The position numbers and the translations under genes were made by a program. A stretch of DNA of 64,000 bases from CAYVTZ01 sp964454685 (GTDB lineage: Bacteria; Bacillota; Clostridia; Christensenellales; Christensenellaceae). The stretch is from contig CAYVTZ010000006.1 in NCBI GenBank assembly GCA_964454685.1, positions 45,577-109,576 of the forward strand, read 5' to 3'. Positions 42,216-49,875 of this stretch are shown piece by piece. The notes below the pieces were generated by a model. It did no database searches. It had not been told where the DNA came from and saw nothing but the letters and a program-made list of their open reading frames with translations. Every line of letters begins with the position of its first letter. The stretch's first letter is position 1.

Positions 42216-42614
42216 TTACCAAATATAGGCGATAACTTCGCCGCCCACTGCTTCCCTGCGCGCCTGTGCATCCGTAATGATGCCCTTCGACGTGGAAATG
42301 ATCGCAATTCCAAGACCGTTCAAAACCTTCGGCAGCTTGTCGTGTCTTGCATACACACGCAAACCGGGCTTGGAAATTTTCTTGAGACCCGTGATGACTT
42401 TCTCACCATTGGGACCATATTTGAGTTTGATGCGCAGCGTACCCTGTACGCCGTCATCGATGAATTCGCAACCTTTGATATAGCCCTCTTGCAGCAAAAT
42501 CTGCCCGATCGCTTTTTTCATATTGGAAGCGGGCACGTCTACTGTGCTGTGCTTTGCTGTCAATCCGTTACGAATACGGGTTAGCATATCTGCTACAGAA
42601 TCTGTAACCGGCAT
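42216..42614 (-). CDS. rpsH: 30S ribosomal protein S8
   Basis: Central-domain 16S rRNA binder, 132 residues. Blocks VADMLTRIRNGLTAKHSTVDVPAS at the start and GLGIAIISTSKGIITDAQARREAVGGEVIAYIW at the end are standard. In E. coli S8 represses the spc operon; no matching RNA target was checked here. Confidence 0.98.
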   Translation of the reverse strand: MPVTDSVADMLTRIRNGLTAKHSTVDVPASNMKKAIGQILLQEGYIKGCEFIDDGVQGTLRIKLKYGPNGEKVITGLKKISKPGLRVYARHDKLPKVLNGLGIAIISTSKGIITDAQARREAVGGEVIAYIW

Positions 42615-42642
42615 GTTTCTTTCCTCCTTAAAAATTCTTGTG

Positions 42643-42828
42643 TTACCAGCTTGCTTTTCTTACGCCCGGCAGTTGCCCGCGGTAAGCAAGCTCACGGAAG
42701 CATACACGGCAAATCCCGTATTTCCGCAGAACGGAATGCGGACGACCACAAATGCGGCACCTTGTATAGTTGCGTGTCGAGAATTTAGATCCTCTCTGCT
42801 GTTTCAAGATCATACTTTTCTTAGCCAT
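42643..42828 (-). CDS. rpsN: 30S ribosomal protein S14, zinc type
   Basis: The short zinc-dependent S14 (61 residues) with ligands Cys24, Cys27, Cys40 and Cys43 and the C-terminal YRGQLPGVRKASW. This form is the one within the spc operon in Gram-positive bacteria; a zinc-free paralogue may exist elsewhere. GGAGG precedes the start at 42828. Confidence 0.98.
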   Translation of the reverse strand: MAKKSMILKQQRGSKFSTRNYTRCRICGRPHSVLRKYGICRVCFRELAYRGQLPGVRKASW

Positions 42829-42839
42829 GATTTCCTCCC

Positions 42840-43382
42840 TTAGTGCGCAAACGGCATGCCCATTTGCGTGAGCAGCTCACGTGCTTCTTCATCCGTCTGT
42901 GCCGTGGTCACGATGATAATATCCATGCCGCGAATCGCGTCAATCTTATCATAGTTGATCTCCGGGAAAACCAGCTGTTCCTTGAAGCCCATTGCAAAGT
43001 TTCCTCTGCCGTCAAACGACTTCGCACTGATGCCTCTGAAGTCGCGCACGCGCGGGATCGCAATGGAAACGAGCTTGTCAAGGAATTCATACATGCGCTC
43101 ACCGCGCAGTGTCACCTTTGCACCAATCTTCATCCCTTCGCGCACCTTGAAGTTAGCGACGGACTTCTTTGCGGAAGTCACGACGGGTTTCTGACCGGAA
43201 ATAGTGGACAGGTCGTCCAGTGCGGATTCCAATACTTTCGCATTGTCTTTCGCCTCACCGAGACCCATGTTGATCACGATCTTCTCCAGCTTCGGAACTT
43301 GGTTCACGTTTTTGTATGCAAATTTTTGCATCATAGCCGAAAGGATTTCGCTTTTGTACGTTTCTTTCAATCTTGCTGCCAT
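42840..43382 (-). CDS. rplE: 50S ribosomal protein L5
   Basis: Binds 5S rRNA and forms bridge B1b with S13. The start at 43382 (MAARLKETYKSEILSAMM) gives 180 residues, normal for the family, with an AAGGAGG site 13 bases upstream. A further 24-codon in-frame extension overlaps the end of rplX and lacks family similarity. Conserved VPKLEKIVINMGLGEAK and GRGNFAMGFKEQLVFPEI blocks are present. Confidence 0.98.
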   Translation of the reverse strand: MAARLKETYKSEILSAMMQKFAYKNVNQVPKLEKIVINMGLGEAKDNAKVLESALDDLSTISGQKPVVTSAKKSVANFKVREGMKIGAKVTLRGERMYEFLDKLVSIAIPRVRDFRGISAKSFDGRGNFAMGFKEQLVFPEINYDKIDAIRGMDIIIVTTAQTDEEARELLTQMGMPFAH

Positions 43383-43407
43383 AATGAACGTTTCTCCTCC
43401 TTCCGCC

Positions 43408-43725
43408 TTAGAGCTGTGCGCCGCATTTTTTACAAATGCGTGCTTTTTCGCCATTTTTGATCTCGTGTCCGACGCGTGTCGCCTTGGAGCACTTGGGGCA
43501 AACCACCATCACATTCGAAATGTTCATGGGCGCCTCCTGCTTCATGATGCCGCCGGGCGTAGATTGGTTTCTCGGCTTTTTGTGCTTCGTTACGAAGTTC
43601 ACACCTTCCAAAACCACTCTGCCTTCTTTGGGAGATACTTTGAGCACCTTTGCCTGTTTTCCCTTGTTCTTACCGGAAATGACAACAGCAGTATCACCTT
43701 TTTTTACTTTTAATGCGTTAGCCAT
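43408..43725 (-). CDS. rplX: 50S ribosomal protein L24
   Basis: Assembly initiator protein with an amino-terminal KOW domain (VKKGDTAVVISGKNKGKQAKVLKV). The start at 43725 gives 105 residues. The C-terminal half carries two CxxC pairs (Cys76, Cys79, Cys98, Cys101), which may bind zinc, as in other L24 proteins of this branch. Confidence 0.97.
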   Translation of the reverse strand: MANALKVKKGDTAVVISGKNKGKQAKVLKVSPKEGRVVLEGVNFVTKHKKPRNQSTPGGIMKQEAPMNISNVMVVCPKCSKATRVGHEIKNGEKARICKKCGAQL

Positions 43726-43739
43726 GTTAACCTCCCCGA

Positions 43740-44108
43740 TCACAGAACTTCGGGAGCAAGCGACACGATTTTCATGTAATCTCTGTCACGAAGCTCACGA
43801 GCAACAGGTCCGAAAATACGCGTGCCCTTGGGCTGCTTATTGTTATCGATAATCACTGCTGCGTTCTCATCAAATTTAATGTATGAGCCGTCTTTTCTGC
43901 GCGCCCCGCTGACAGAGCGGACGATCACGGCTTTCACTACGTCTTTTTTCTTCACTACGCCGCCAGGTGTTGCCGTTTTCACAGAAGCAATGATGACGTC
44001 ACCGATGTTCGCGGTTTTTTTCACCGATCCGCCGAGTACGCGAATGCAGGAAATGACTTTTGCACCTGAGTTGTCAGCCACCTTAAGGCGTGTTTCTGGC
44101 TGTATCAT
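43740..44108 (-). CDS. rplN: 50S ribosomal protein L14
   Basis: 122-residue interface protein contacting L19 and the 30S subunit. MIQPETRLKVADNSGAKVI at the start and GPVARELRDRDYMKIVSLAPEVL at the end are near invariant. GGAGG upstream of 44108; a 36-base gap follows rpsQ. Confidence 0.98.
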   Translation of the reverse strand: MIQPETRLKVADNSGAKVISCIRVLGGSVKKTANIGDVIIASVKTATPGGVVKKKDVVKAVIVRSVSGARRKDGSYIKFDENAAVIIDNNKQPKGTRIFGPVARELRDRDYMKIVSLAPEVL

Positions 44109-44144
44109 GTAAACTCCTCCTTCTTAGAGAAAGCTGGTTTCAGC

Positions 44145-44408
44145 TTATTTCGCCTTTTCTACAATTTCGACCAATCTCCATCTTTTGTCTTTGGAAAGCG
44201 GACGAGTTTCCATCACTTTTACGGTATCGCCGACGCCGCACTCGTTGTTCTCGTCATGGGCTTTCAACTTATTGGTGTAATTGATCGTCTTTCCGTACAA
44301 AGGATGCGTTTTTCTTGTCTTGATTGCGACGACGATGGTCTTGTCCATCTTATCGCTGACTACCGTACCGACTCTGGTTTTGCGGTAACCTCTATTTGTA
44401 TCGCTCAT
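44145..44408 (-). CDS. rpsQ: 30S ribosomal protein S17
   Basis: OB-fold 16S rRNA binder, 87 residues. I chose the ATG at 44408 (MSDTNRGYRKTRVGTVVSDK) because GGAGG lies 6 bases upstream; two earlier ATG codons in frame lie too close to or ahead of that site. The KTIVVAIKTRKTHPLYGK block is standard. Confidence 0.96.
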   Translation of the reverse strand: MSDTNRGYRKTRVGTVVSDKMDKTIVVAIKTRKTHPLYGKTINYTNKLKAHDENNECGVGDTVKVMETRPLSKDKRWRLVEIVEKAK

Positions 44409-44419
44409 TGTCATCCTCC

Positions 44420-44623
44420 TCACTCAGCCGCCTGTTGCAGCTCGCGTTCTCTCAAAACCGTTTTGATTCTTGCAATATCTTTTTTCACGAGCTTCACAGA
44501 AGAAGGATTGTTGAGCTGTCCTGTCGCCATCTGAAACCGCAGATTGAAAAATTCGGATTTCAGGTCATTGAGCTTGAGGATCAATTCTTCTTTGGAAAGT
44601 TCCCGTATTTCTTTACTCTTCAT
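44420..44623 (-). CDS. rpmC: 50S ribosomal protein L29
   Basis: 67-residue two-helix protein at the polypeptide exit. The start at 44623 (MKSKEIRELSKEEL) matches the usual L29 length; an earlier start at 44638 would add five residues. Either way it overlaps the rplP end (by 11 bases with the chosen start), so translation is coupled. Confidence 0.95.
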   Translation of the reverse strand: MKSKEIRELSKEELILKLNDLKSEFFNLRFQMATGQLNNPSSVKLVKKDIARIKTVLRERELQQAAE

Positions 44624-45065
44624 TCTGCTCACCACCATTCACATTTGCCACAGCAGCCTCTTCCCGCATCATGAATTTGCACTTGATGGGGAGTTTGTGC
44701 ATGGCGCGGGTCAGTGCCGCGCGCGCAATTTCTTCAGATACGCCGGCGAGTTCAAACATCACTCTGCCCGGCTTCACCACTGCAACCCAGTATTCCGGAG
44801 AACCTTTACCGCTGCCCATGCGGGTCTCAGCGGGTTTTTCCGTCACAGGCTTGTGCGGGAAAATTTTGATCCACACCTTACCACCGCGTTTGATGTAGCG
44901 CGTCATCGCAACACGCGCCGCTTCAATCTGGTTGCTGGTAATCCAGCCCGGCTCCATCGCCACAAGGCCGAAATCGCCGTAGGAAATCGTATTACCACGC
45001 AGTGCCTTACCGGTCATACGACCGCGAAAAACTCTTCTGCGCTTAACTCTTTTTGGCATTAACAT
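44613..45065 (-). CDS. rplP: 50S ribosomal protein L16
   Basis: Positions the A-site tRNA on the 50S subunit. 150 residues with MLMPKRVKRRRVFRGRMTGKA at the start and the IFPHKPVTEKPAETRMGSGKGSPEYW block; AAGGAGG lies 8 bases before 45065. The acidic C-terminal tail (NVNGGEQNEE) is slightly longer than usual. Overlaps rpsC by 23 bases. Confidence 0.97.
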   Translation of the reverse strand: MLMPKRVKRRRVFRGRMTGKALRGNTISYGDFGLVAMEPGWITSNQIEAARVAMTRYIKRGGKVWIKIFPHKPVTEKPAETRMGSGKGSPEYWVAVVKPGRVMFELAGVSEEIARAALTRAMHKLPIKCKFMMREEAAVANVNGGEQNEE

Positions 45066-45744
45066 GTTTCTTGCCTCCTTCCACTGCTGAAGGTTTTGCT
45101 CTGTCCTTTAGGGGGTTTACCAGAATTTCACCTTTATAGATCCACACTTTTACGCCAATTCTGCCGTAAGTCGTGTGTGCTTCTGCAAAGCCGTAATCAA
45201 TGTCCGCGCGAATGGTCTGCAGCGGAATCGATCCTTCATGGTACTGCTCGGTACGCGCGATTTCCGCGCCGCCCAAACGTCCGGCACACATAATTTTGAT
45301 GCCCTTTGCGCCGGCCTTCATGGTTCTGCCGATGCACTGCTTCATTGCACGGCGGAAGGAGATACGTCTCTCCAGCTGTGCCGCAACATTTTCCGCAACC
45401 AACTGCGCGTCCACATCCACTCTCTTAACTTCGATGATGTTGACTGCAACGGGGCTGCCGGTCAGCTTTGCCAGATCAACTTTGAGCTGATCCACGCCTG
45501 TGCCGCCCTTGCCGATCACGATGCCCGGCTTGCCGGTGAAGATGTTCACGGAAGCCTTGTTTGCCGCGCGCTCGATCTCAATTTTAGAGATGCCCGCCGC
45601 ATACAGCTTCTTTTTCAAGAATTTTCTGATTTTATCGTCTTCTACGATATAATCCGCAAATTTGTTTTTCTTGGCAGTCCATCTGGAATCCCAATCCTTC
45701 ATGATGCCAACCCTAAAACCATGCGGGTGTACTTTTTGACCCAT
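45043..45744 (-). CDS. rpsC: 30S ribosomal protein S3
   Basis: Lines the mRNA entry channel. 233 residues with an amino-terminal KH domain (KPGIVIGKGGTGVDQLKVDL, about 72-91, has the GxxG loop) and the C-terminal S3 domain with GRLGGAEIARTEQYHEGSIPL. The gene ends 23 bases inside rplP, with a lysine-rich tail GGKKHVNAKKS. Confidence 0.97.
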   Translation of the reverse strand: MGQKVHPHGFRVGIMKDWDSRWTAKKNKFADYIVEDDKIRKFLKKKLYAAGISKIEIERAANKASVNIFTGKPGIVIGKGGTGVDQLKVDLAKLTGSPVAVNIIEVKRVDVDAQLVAENVAAQLERRISFRRAMKQCIGRTMKAGAKGIKIMCAGRLGGAEIARTEQYHEGSIPLQTIRADIDYGFAEAHTTYGRIGVKVWIYKGEILVNPLKDRAKPSAVEGGKKHVNAKKS

Positions 45745-45755
45745 CGTAAACCTCC

Positions 45756-46142
45756 TTATTTCACCTGATCCAGAATGATCGTGATATGACTCGTTCTCTT
45801 GCGGATGCGCGTCGCTCTGCCTTGCGCACGGGGGCGGAAGCGCTTAAGCGTCGGTCCCTGATCCGCAAACACCTCTGCAACAAACAGCGAATCCGAGTTC
45901 AGATTCATGTTGTTCTCCGCATTTGCAATCGCAGAGTTCAGAAGCTTGGAAACAGGCTCTGTTGCACCATTCGGCGTAGCCATCAGCACTGCTTTCGCAT
46001 CTGCGACGGGAAGTCCTCTGATGAGGTCAATTACTGCTTTAACCTTACGGGAGGAGATTCGCACATATTTTGCGATGGCTTTGGGGCGCTTATCTTTTTC
46101 TTCTTGCCGTTTTGCGGCTTTTTCTCTCAGTCTTGTAGCCAT
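45756..46142 (-). CDS. rplV: 50S ribosomal protein L22
   Basis: Lines the exit tunnel. 128 residues: a 20-residue charged extension (KAAKRQEEKDKRPKA) precedes the usual start AIAKYVRISSRKVKAVIDLI. The tunnel hairpin region with FADQGPTLKRFRPRAQGRATRI is complete. Drug-resistance variants in this loop cannot be judged by eye. Confidence 0.97.
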   Translation of the reverse strand: MATRLREKAAKRQEEKDKRPKAIAKYVRISSRKVKAVIDLIRGLPVADAKAVLMATPNGATEPVSKLLNSAIANAENNMNLNSDSLFVAEVFADQGPTLKRFRPRAQGRATRIRKRTSHITIILDQVK

Positions 46143-46163
46143 TAACGTTTAACCTCCTTCTCG

Positions 46164-46436
46164 TTATCTGGACGATTTCTCGCCTGCATGACCCCGAAAC
46201 GTTCTGGTCGGGGAGAATTCACCGAGCTTGTGACCAACCATGTCCTCGGTCACATATACCGGCACAAACTTTCTGCCGTCGTGCACACCGATGGTGTGTC
46301 CCACCATATCCGGAAAGATGGTGGAGGAACGCGACCAAGTTTTGAGCACTTTTTTCTGATTGTTATCATTCATCTCCTGAATCCGCTTCAGAAGCTTTTC
46401 GCTGACAAAGGGTCCTTTTTTTACTGACCTACTCAT
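46164..46436 (-). CDS. rpsS: 30S ribosomal protein S19
   Basis: Head protein next to S13, 90 residues. MSRSVKKGPFVSEKLLKRI at the start and VYVTEDMVGHKLGEFSPTRTFRGHAG are canonical. GGAG upstream. Sits between rplB and rplV. Confidence 0.98.
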   Translation of the reverse strand: MSRSVKKGPFVSEKLLKRIQEMNDNNQKKVLKTWSRSSTIFPDMVGHTIGVHDGRKFVPVYVTEDMVGHKLGEFSPTRTFRGHAGEKSSR

Positions 46437-46459
46437 ATCGATTTAACACTCCTTCTGAC

Positions 46460-47293
46460 TTATTTCGCGTTCCGGCGTTTCACAATGAACTTGTTCGTCG
46501 GATTTTTCTTCTTGCGCGTCTTATATCCCAGAGCAGGCTTGCCCCAAGGCGTAACCGGACCGGGACGACCGATGGGCGATTTGCCCTCGCCGCCGCCGTG
46601 CGGGTGATCGCACGGGTTCATTACGGAGCCGCGCACCGTCGGGCGAACGCCCATGTGACGCTTTCTGCCGGCTTTACCGATGTTCACGTTTTCCTGATCC
46701 GCGTTGCCCACCTGACCGATGGTCGCTTTCGCATTCACGAGGATCATACGCACTTCGCCGGAGGGGAGACGCACCTGTGCGTATCTGCCTTCCTTTGCCA
46801 TCAGCTGTGCCGCGTTACCCGCGCTGCGCACGAGCTGGCCGCCTTTGCCGATCTTGACTTCCACATTGTGGATCATCGTACCCACCGGAATGTCCTGCAA
46901 GCGGAGCGCATTGCCCGGCTTGATGTCCGCGCCTTCGCCGGACAGCACCTTGTCGCCTACTTTGAGGCCGACCGGAGCCAGAATGTAGCGTTTTTCGCCA
47001 TCCGCGTAGTGCAGCAGAGCGATGTTCGCCGTTCTGTTCGGATCATACTCGATGGTCGCAACCTTTGCCGGAACTCCGTCCTTGTCGCGTTTGAAATCGA
47101 TGATTCTGTATTTTCTCTTAGCGCCGCCGCCGATGTGGCGTACGGTGATCTTGCCGTGTACGTTACGTCCGCCGGATTTCTTCAGCGATACCAGCAAGGA
47201 TTTTTCCGGTTTCGTGGTCGTAATTTCCTCAAACGCGGAAACCGACATAAATCTTCTACCAGGAGAAGTCGGGTTATATTTTTTAATCGCCAT
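46460..47293 (-). CDS. rplB: 50S ribosomal protein L2
   Basis: Needed for subunit association and peptidyl-transferase assembly. 277 residues; MAIKKYNPTSPGRRFMSVS start, GGAKRKYRIIDFKRD and the near-universal CDHPHGGGEGKSPIGRPGPVTPWG segment (histidine of the peptidyl-transferase region) are present. Normal length and position. Confidence 0.98.
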   Translation of the reverse strand: MAIKKYNPTSPGRRFMSVSAFEEITTTKPEKSLLVSLKKSGGRNVHGKITVRHIGGGAKRKYRIIDFKRDKDGVPAKVATIEYDPNRTANIALLHYADGEKRYILAPVGLKVGDKVLSGEGADIKPGNALRLQDIPVGTMIHNVEVKIGKGGQLVRSAGNAAQLMAKEGRYAQVRLPSGEVRMILVNAKATIGQVGNADQENVNIGKAGRKRHMGVRPTVRGSVMNPCDHPHGGGEGKSPIGRPGPVTPWGKPALGYKTRKKKNPTNKFIVKRRNAK

Positions 47294-47310
47294 TGTCGCT
47301 TACCCCCTGA

Positions 47311-47607
47311 TTACTGCGCCATGCTCTCGAAGAATTCAATGCCCTTGGAATCTTCGGTGAGCGTCACATAAGCTTTTTTGATCTCAGGTCTTCTACCCAT
47401 GGTAGCGCCCTGTCTCTTCATCTTACCGATCGTGCGGCAGGTTCTGACCTCTTTGACCTTCACACCGAAAACGGATTCCACCGCAATCTTGATCTGCGTC
47501 TTGTTGGCCGTCTTCTCCACCACAAACACGTATGTTTTCTTGGGGATCAGATCATAGCTTTTCTCGGACATGATCGGCTTAATAATGATATCGTGCATGT
47601 CTTTCAT
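47311..47607 (-). CDS. rplW: 50S ribosomal protein L23
   Basis: Docking site for trigger factor and SRP at the tunnel exit, 98 residues. I use the ATG at 47607, 10 bases after GAGGAGG; it overlaps the rplD stop in an ATGA arrangement. IIKPIMSEKSYDLIPKKTYVF and the RNA loop RTIGKMKRQGATMGRRPEIKKAYVTL are standard. Confidence 0.97.
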   Translation of the reverse strand: MKDMHDIIIKPIMSEKSYDLIPKKTYVFVVEKTANKTQIKIAVESVFGVKVKEVRTCRTIGKMKRQGATMGRRPEIKKAYVTLTEDSKGIEFFESMAQ

Positions 47608-48227
47608 ACCGCGAATACCTCCTCAATCGCCTGTGCCGCTTCCTTGGTTACGATGAACTTGTCATATTTCAAGATATCGTACACGCACAGCGTGGTAGCA
47701 AGCGTGGTTTTAACGCCCTGAATGTTGGACGCACTGCGGACGACGGTCTCGTCCTTTTCCTTCGTCACGATCAGCGCCTTGCCCACCTTGAGGTTGCCCA
47801 GCACCTTCACCATCTCTTTGGTCTTGGGTGCGTTCAGCGTCAAGTCTTCCATTACGATCATGTCGCCGTCACGAAGTTTTAGAGAAAGCGCGCTGCAAAT
47901 TGCCAGCTTGCGCACTTTTTTATTCAGCTTTTTCGCATAGCTTCTCGGTTTGGGTGCAAACACCACGCCGCCGTGCGTATACTGCGGGCTGCGGCTGGAA
48001 CCCTGGCGCGCACGTCCTGTGCCCTTCTGACGGAAGGGTTTGATGCCGCCGCCGCGCACCTCTGAGCGGGTCAGCGTGGACTGTGTGCCCTGTCTTCTGT
48101 TTGCAAGATGCGCCACAACGGCATCGTGCATAATGCTCTTGTTTATATCAGCGCCAAAGACTGCATCCGAGAGTGCCACGGTGCCGGCTTTGCTGCCGTC
48201 GATTTTATAAACATCTACATTTGGCAT
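47604..48227 (-). CDS. rplD: 50S ribosomal protein L4
   Basis: 207 residues; its long loop (RRQGTQSTLTRSEVRGGGIKPFRQKGTGRARQGSSRSPQY, about 46-85) reaches the exit tunnel. In E. coli L4 also represses the S10 operon through its leader; the structured leader at 49207-49445 makes this worth checking here. A 25-base gap follows rplC. Confidence 0.97.
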   Translation of the reverse strand: MPNVDVYKIDGSKAGTVALSDAVFGADINKSIMHDAVVAHLANRRQGTQSTLTRSEVRGGGIKPFRQKGTGRARQGSSRSPQYTHGGVVFAPKPRSYAKKLNKKVRKLAICSALSLKLRDGDMIVMEDLTLNAPKTKEMVKVLGNLKVGKALIVTKEKDETVVRSASNIQGVKTTLATTLCVYDILKYDKFIVTKEAAQAIEEVFAV

Positions 48228-48252
48228 AACTGTTTCCTCCTTCTAAGCGGTC

Positions 48253-48879
48253 TTAGCGAGCTTTCACGCTCTGTTTGATTGTCACAAGGCCGCCCTTTGG
48301 TCCGGGGATTGCGCCTTTGATTAAAATCAGGTCTTTGTCCACATCCACCTTCGCCACTTCCAGATTCTGGACGGTGACTTTCACATTGCCCGTATGTCCC
48401 GGCAGTCTCTTGCCCTTCATAACTTTAGAAGGAGTGGAGCACGCGCCCATGGAACCGGGTCGTCTGTGATATCTGGAACCGTGGGACATCGGTCCGCGGT
48501 GCTGGCCCCAACGCGCGATTACGCCGAGAAAGCCTTTGCCCTTGGATGTTCCCGAAACGTCAACCTTTTGGCCCGCTTCAAAGATGTCCGCCTTAAATTC
48601 GCTGCCGATTTCCGCATCCAGTTCGTCCGTGCGGATTTCGCGCAGGAAGCGCTTGGGGGAAACCCCTGCCTTCTTGAATACGCCCGCCATCGGTTTGTTT
48701 ACATTCTTCTCTTTTGCATCGCCAAAGCCCACCTGCAGTGCGTTGTATCCATCGGATTCAACCGTTTTCTTTTGCACAATTACGCAGGGGCCAGCCTTGA
48801 CCACGGTAACGGGGATTGCTCTGCCATCATCGGCAAAGATCTGCGTCATACCGATTTTTTCACCAAGTATTGCCTTCAT
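48253..48879 (-). CDS. rplC: 50S ribosomal protein L3
   Basis: Early assembly protein near the peptidyl-transferase centre, 208 residues. MKAILGEKIGMTQIFADDG start and the loop GVIARWGQHRGPMSHGSRYHRRPGS that reaches towards the catalytic centre are intact. GGAGG upstream of 48879. Confidence 0.98.
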   Translation of the reverse strand: MKAILGEKIGMTQIFADDGRAIPVTVVKAGPCVIVQKKTVESDGYNALQVGFGDAKEKNVNKPMAGVFKKAGVSPKRFLREIRTDELDAEIGSEFKADIFEAGQKVDVSGTSKGKGFLGVIARWGQHRGPMSHGSRYHRRPGSMGACSTPSKVMKGKRLPGHTGNVKVTVQNLEVAKVDVDKDLILIKGAIPGPKGGLVTIKQSVKAR

Positions 48880-48897
48880 GCTGAATACCTCCTTGTG

Positions 48898-49206
48898 TTA
48901 CAGTTTGATCTCGATATCAACACCGGCGGGCAAATCGAGGCGCATCAGCGCGTCCGTCGTCTTTGCGTTCGCTTCAAGGATATCGATCAAGCGCTTGTGT
49001 GTTTTGATCTCAAACTGTTCTCTGGAATCCTTATATTTATGCGTCGCACGCAGGATCGTCACGATCTCTTTCTGCGTGGGCAACGGGATCGGTCCCGAGA
49101 TTTTGGCACCCGTGCGTTTCGCTGTATCAACGATTCTCTGGGCACTCTGGTCGATCAGGTTGTGATCGTACGCTTTTAACTTAATTCTGATTCTCTGGCT
49201 TGCCAT
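48898..49206 (-). CDS. rpsJ: 30S ribosomal protein S10
   Basis: First gene of the S10 operon; 102 residues (MASQRIRIKLKAYDHNLIDQS to LPAGVDIEIKL). The start at 49206 follows AAGGAGG; a 16-codon extension is rejected. S10 is also NusE, a partner in antitermination. The tuf, fus, rpsG and rpsL genes that often precede it are absent: the upstream region is a leader and then a divergent lipoprotein gene. Confidence 0.98.
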   Translation of the reverse strand: MASQRIRIKLKAYDHNLIDQSAQRIVDTAKRTGAKISGPIPLPTQKEIVTILRATHKYKDSREQFEIKTHKRLIDILEANAKTTDALMRLDLPAGVDIEIKL

Positions 49207-49445
49207 TTTTAACTCCTCCTTGGTTTGCCTTGCACACATAGCCGTGTGTGTCATATTGTTTTTTTAACAATGGTTTCACCCATTGTCGTTTCGGAGCCGC
49301 CCGATTTATGCGGGCGATTGTCTGCGGGAACTATCCGCCGGCTACGCGGTAACCTCTCGCTTCATCCATATTGTCGCTGTCGGCTGTTCCTTTGTCCTCC
49401 CAAATACACAGGTTTTCATGGGTGGACGAATCCATACAGCGAACG
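49207..49445 (-). promoter_or_regulatory. Structured leader of the S10 operon
   Basis: About 240 bases lie between the promoter and rpsJ. On the minus strand the leader holds CGCCCG/CGGGCG (near 49318-49300), ACAATGG/CCATTGT around GTGAAA (near 49287-49267), and CACAC/GTGTG (near 49250-49230) just before the ribosome site. None is followed by a T-run, so these are not simple terminators. A long folded leader could be an autoregulatory site for a ribosomal protein such as L4; that is inference. Confidence 0.5.
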
Positions 49446-49451
49446 AGATTT

Positions 49452-49480
49452 ATTATATCACCATAAAACACCCATTGCAA
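49452..49480 (-). promoter_or_regulatory. Promoter of the S10 super-operon
   Basis: Minus strand TTGCAA (49480-49475), 17-base spacer, consensus TATAAT (49457-49452). It is the only strong promoter I found for the 16-kb ribosomal run; internal promoters were not searched exhaustively. Confidence 0.85.
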
Positions 49481-49638
49481 GCCTTTTAACAAGTTTTTTT
49501 CGACTTTTTTTCTCAGCCGCCTTTGGCGCTTCCGCGCCCGGTTTTTTTCTTCGTTCAAATTCTTGAACGCTCAAAGATGCCCTGCATCACTCTCCGCCGT
49601 GAAAATAAAAACAATTTGTGAATTGCTCCGCAATAGAA

Positions 49639-49667
49639 TTGACGTTCCCCGCCGGGAAAACTATAAT
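49639..49667 (+). promoter_or_regulatory. Upstream promoter of the repeat lipoprotein
   Basis: TTGACG (49639-49644), 17-base spacer, TATAAT (49662-49667). It lies about 210 bases before the lipoprotein start and 160 bases before a second promoter. The intervening transcript has no good reading frame, so it may be a long leader or a separate small RNA. Confidence 0.75.
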
Positions 49668-49798
49668 CCAAACAGAACGGAATGTATCAGGTATGTGCAT
49701 ATAATAGGAAGCAAAATCCGGCGCAGAGTGCGTCCGAATGTACGTCACACGCAAAGCAAACAGGCGCTTCGGCTGTGCCGCGTCCGTCATGCGTCGCC

Positions 49799-49827
49799 TT
49801 GCGCCGCAAGCCAAACCGATATATAAT
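49799..49827 (+). promoter_or_regulatory. Proximal promoter of the repeat lipoprotein
   Basis: TTGCGC (49799-49804), 17-base spacer, TATAAT (49822-49827), with CAGGAGG 34 bases on and the ATG at 49876. The 669-base gap 49207-49875 thus holds the S10 leader and promoter on one strand and tandem lipoprotein promoters on the other; I see no gene in it. Confidence 0.72.
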
Positions 49828-49875
49828 GTAGTCATCATAACGATTTTTAAATCGAACAAACAGGAGGATTATAAG

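Noticed and set aside
49276..49300. Intrinsic terminator or transcription attenuator in the S10 leader
   Set aside because: The stem ACAATGG/CCATTGT is followed by A residues on the transcribed strand, not T, so it lacks a terminator U-tract.
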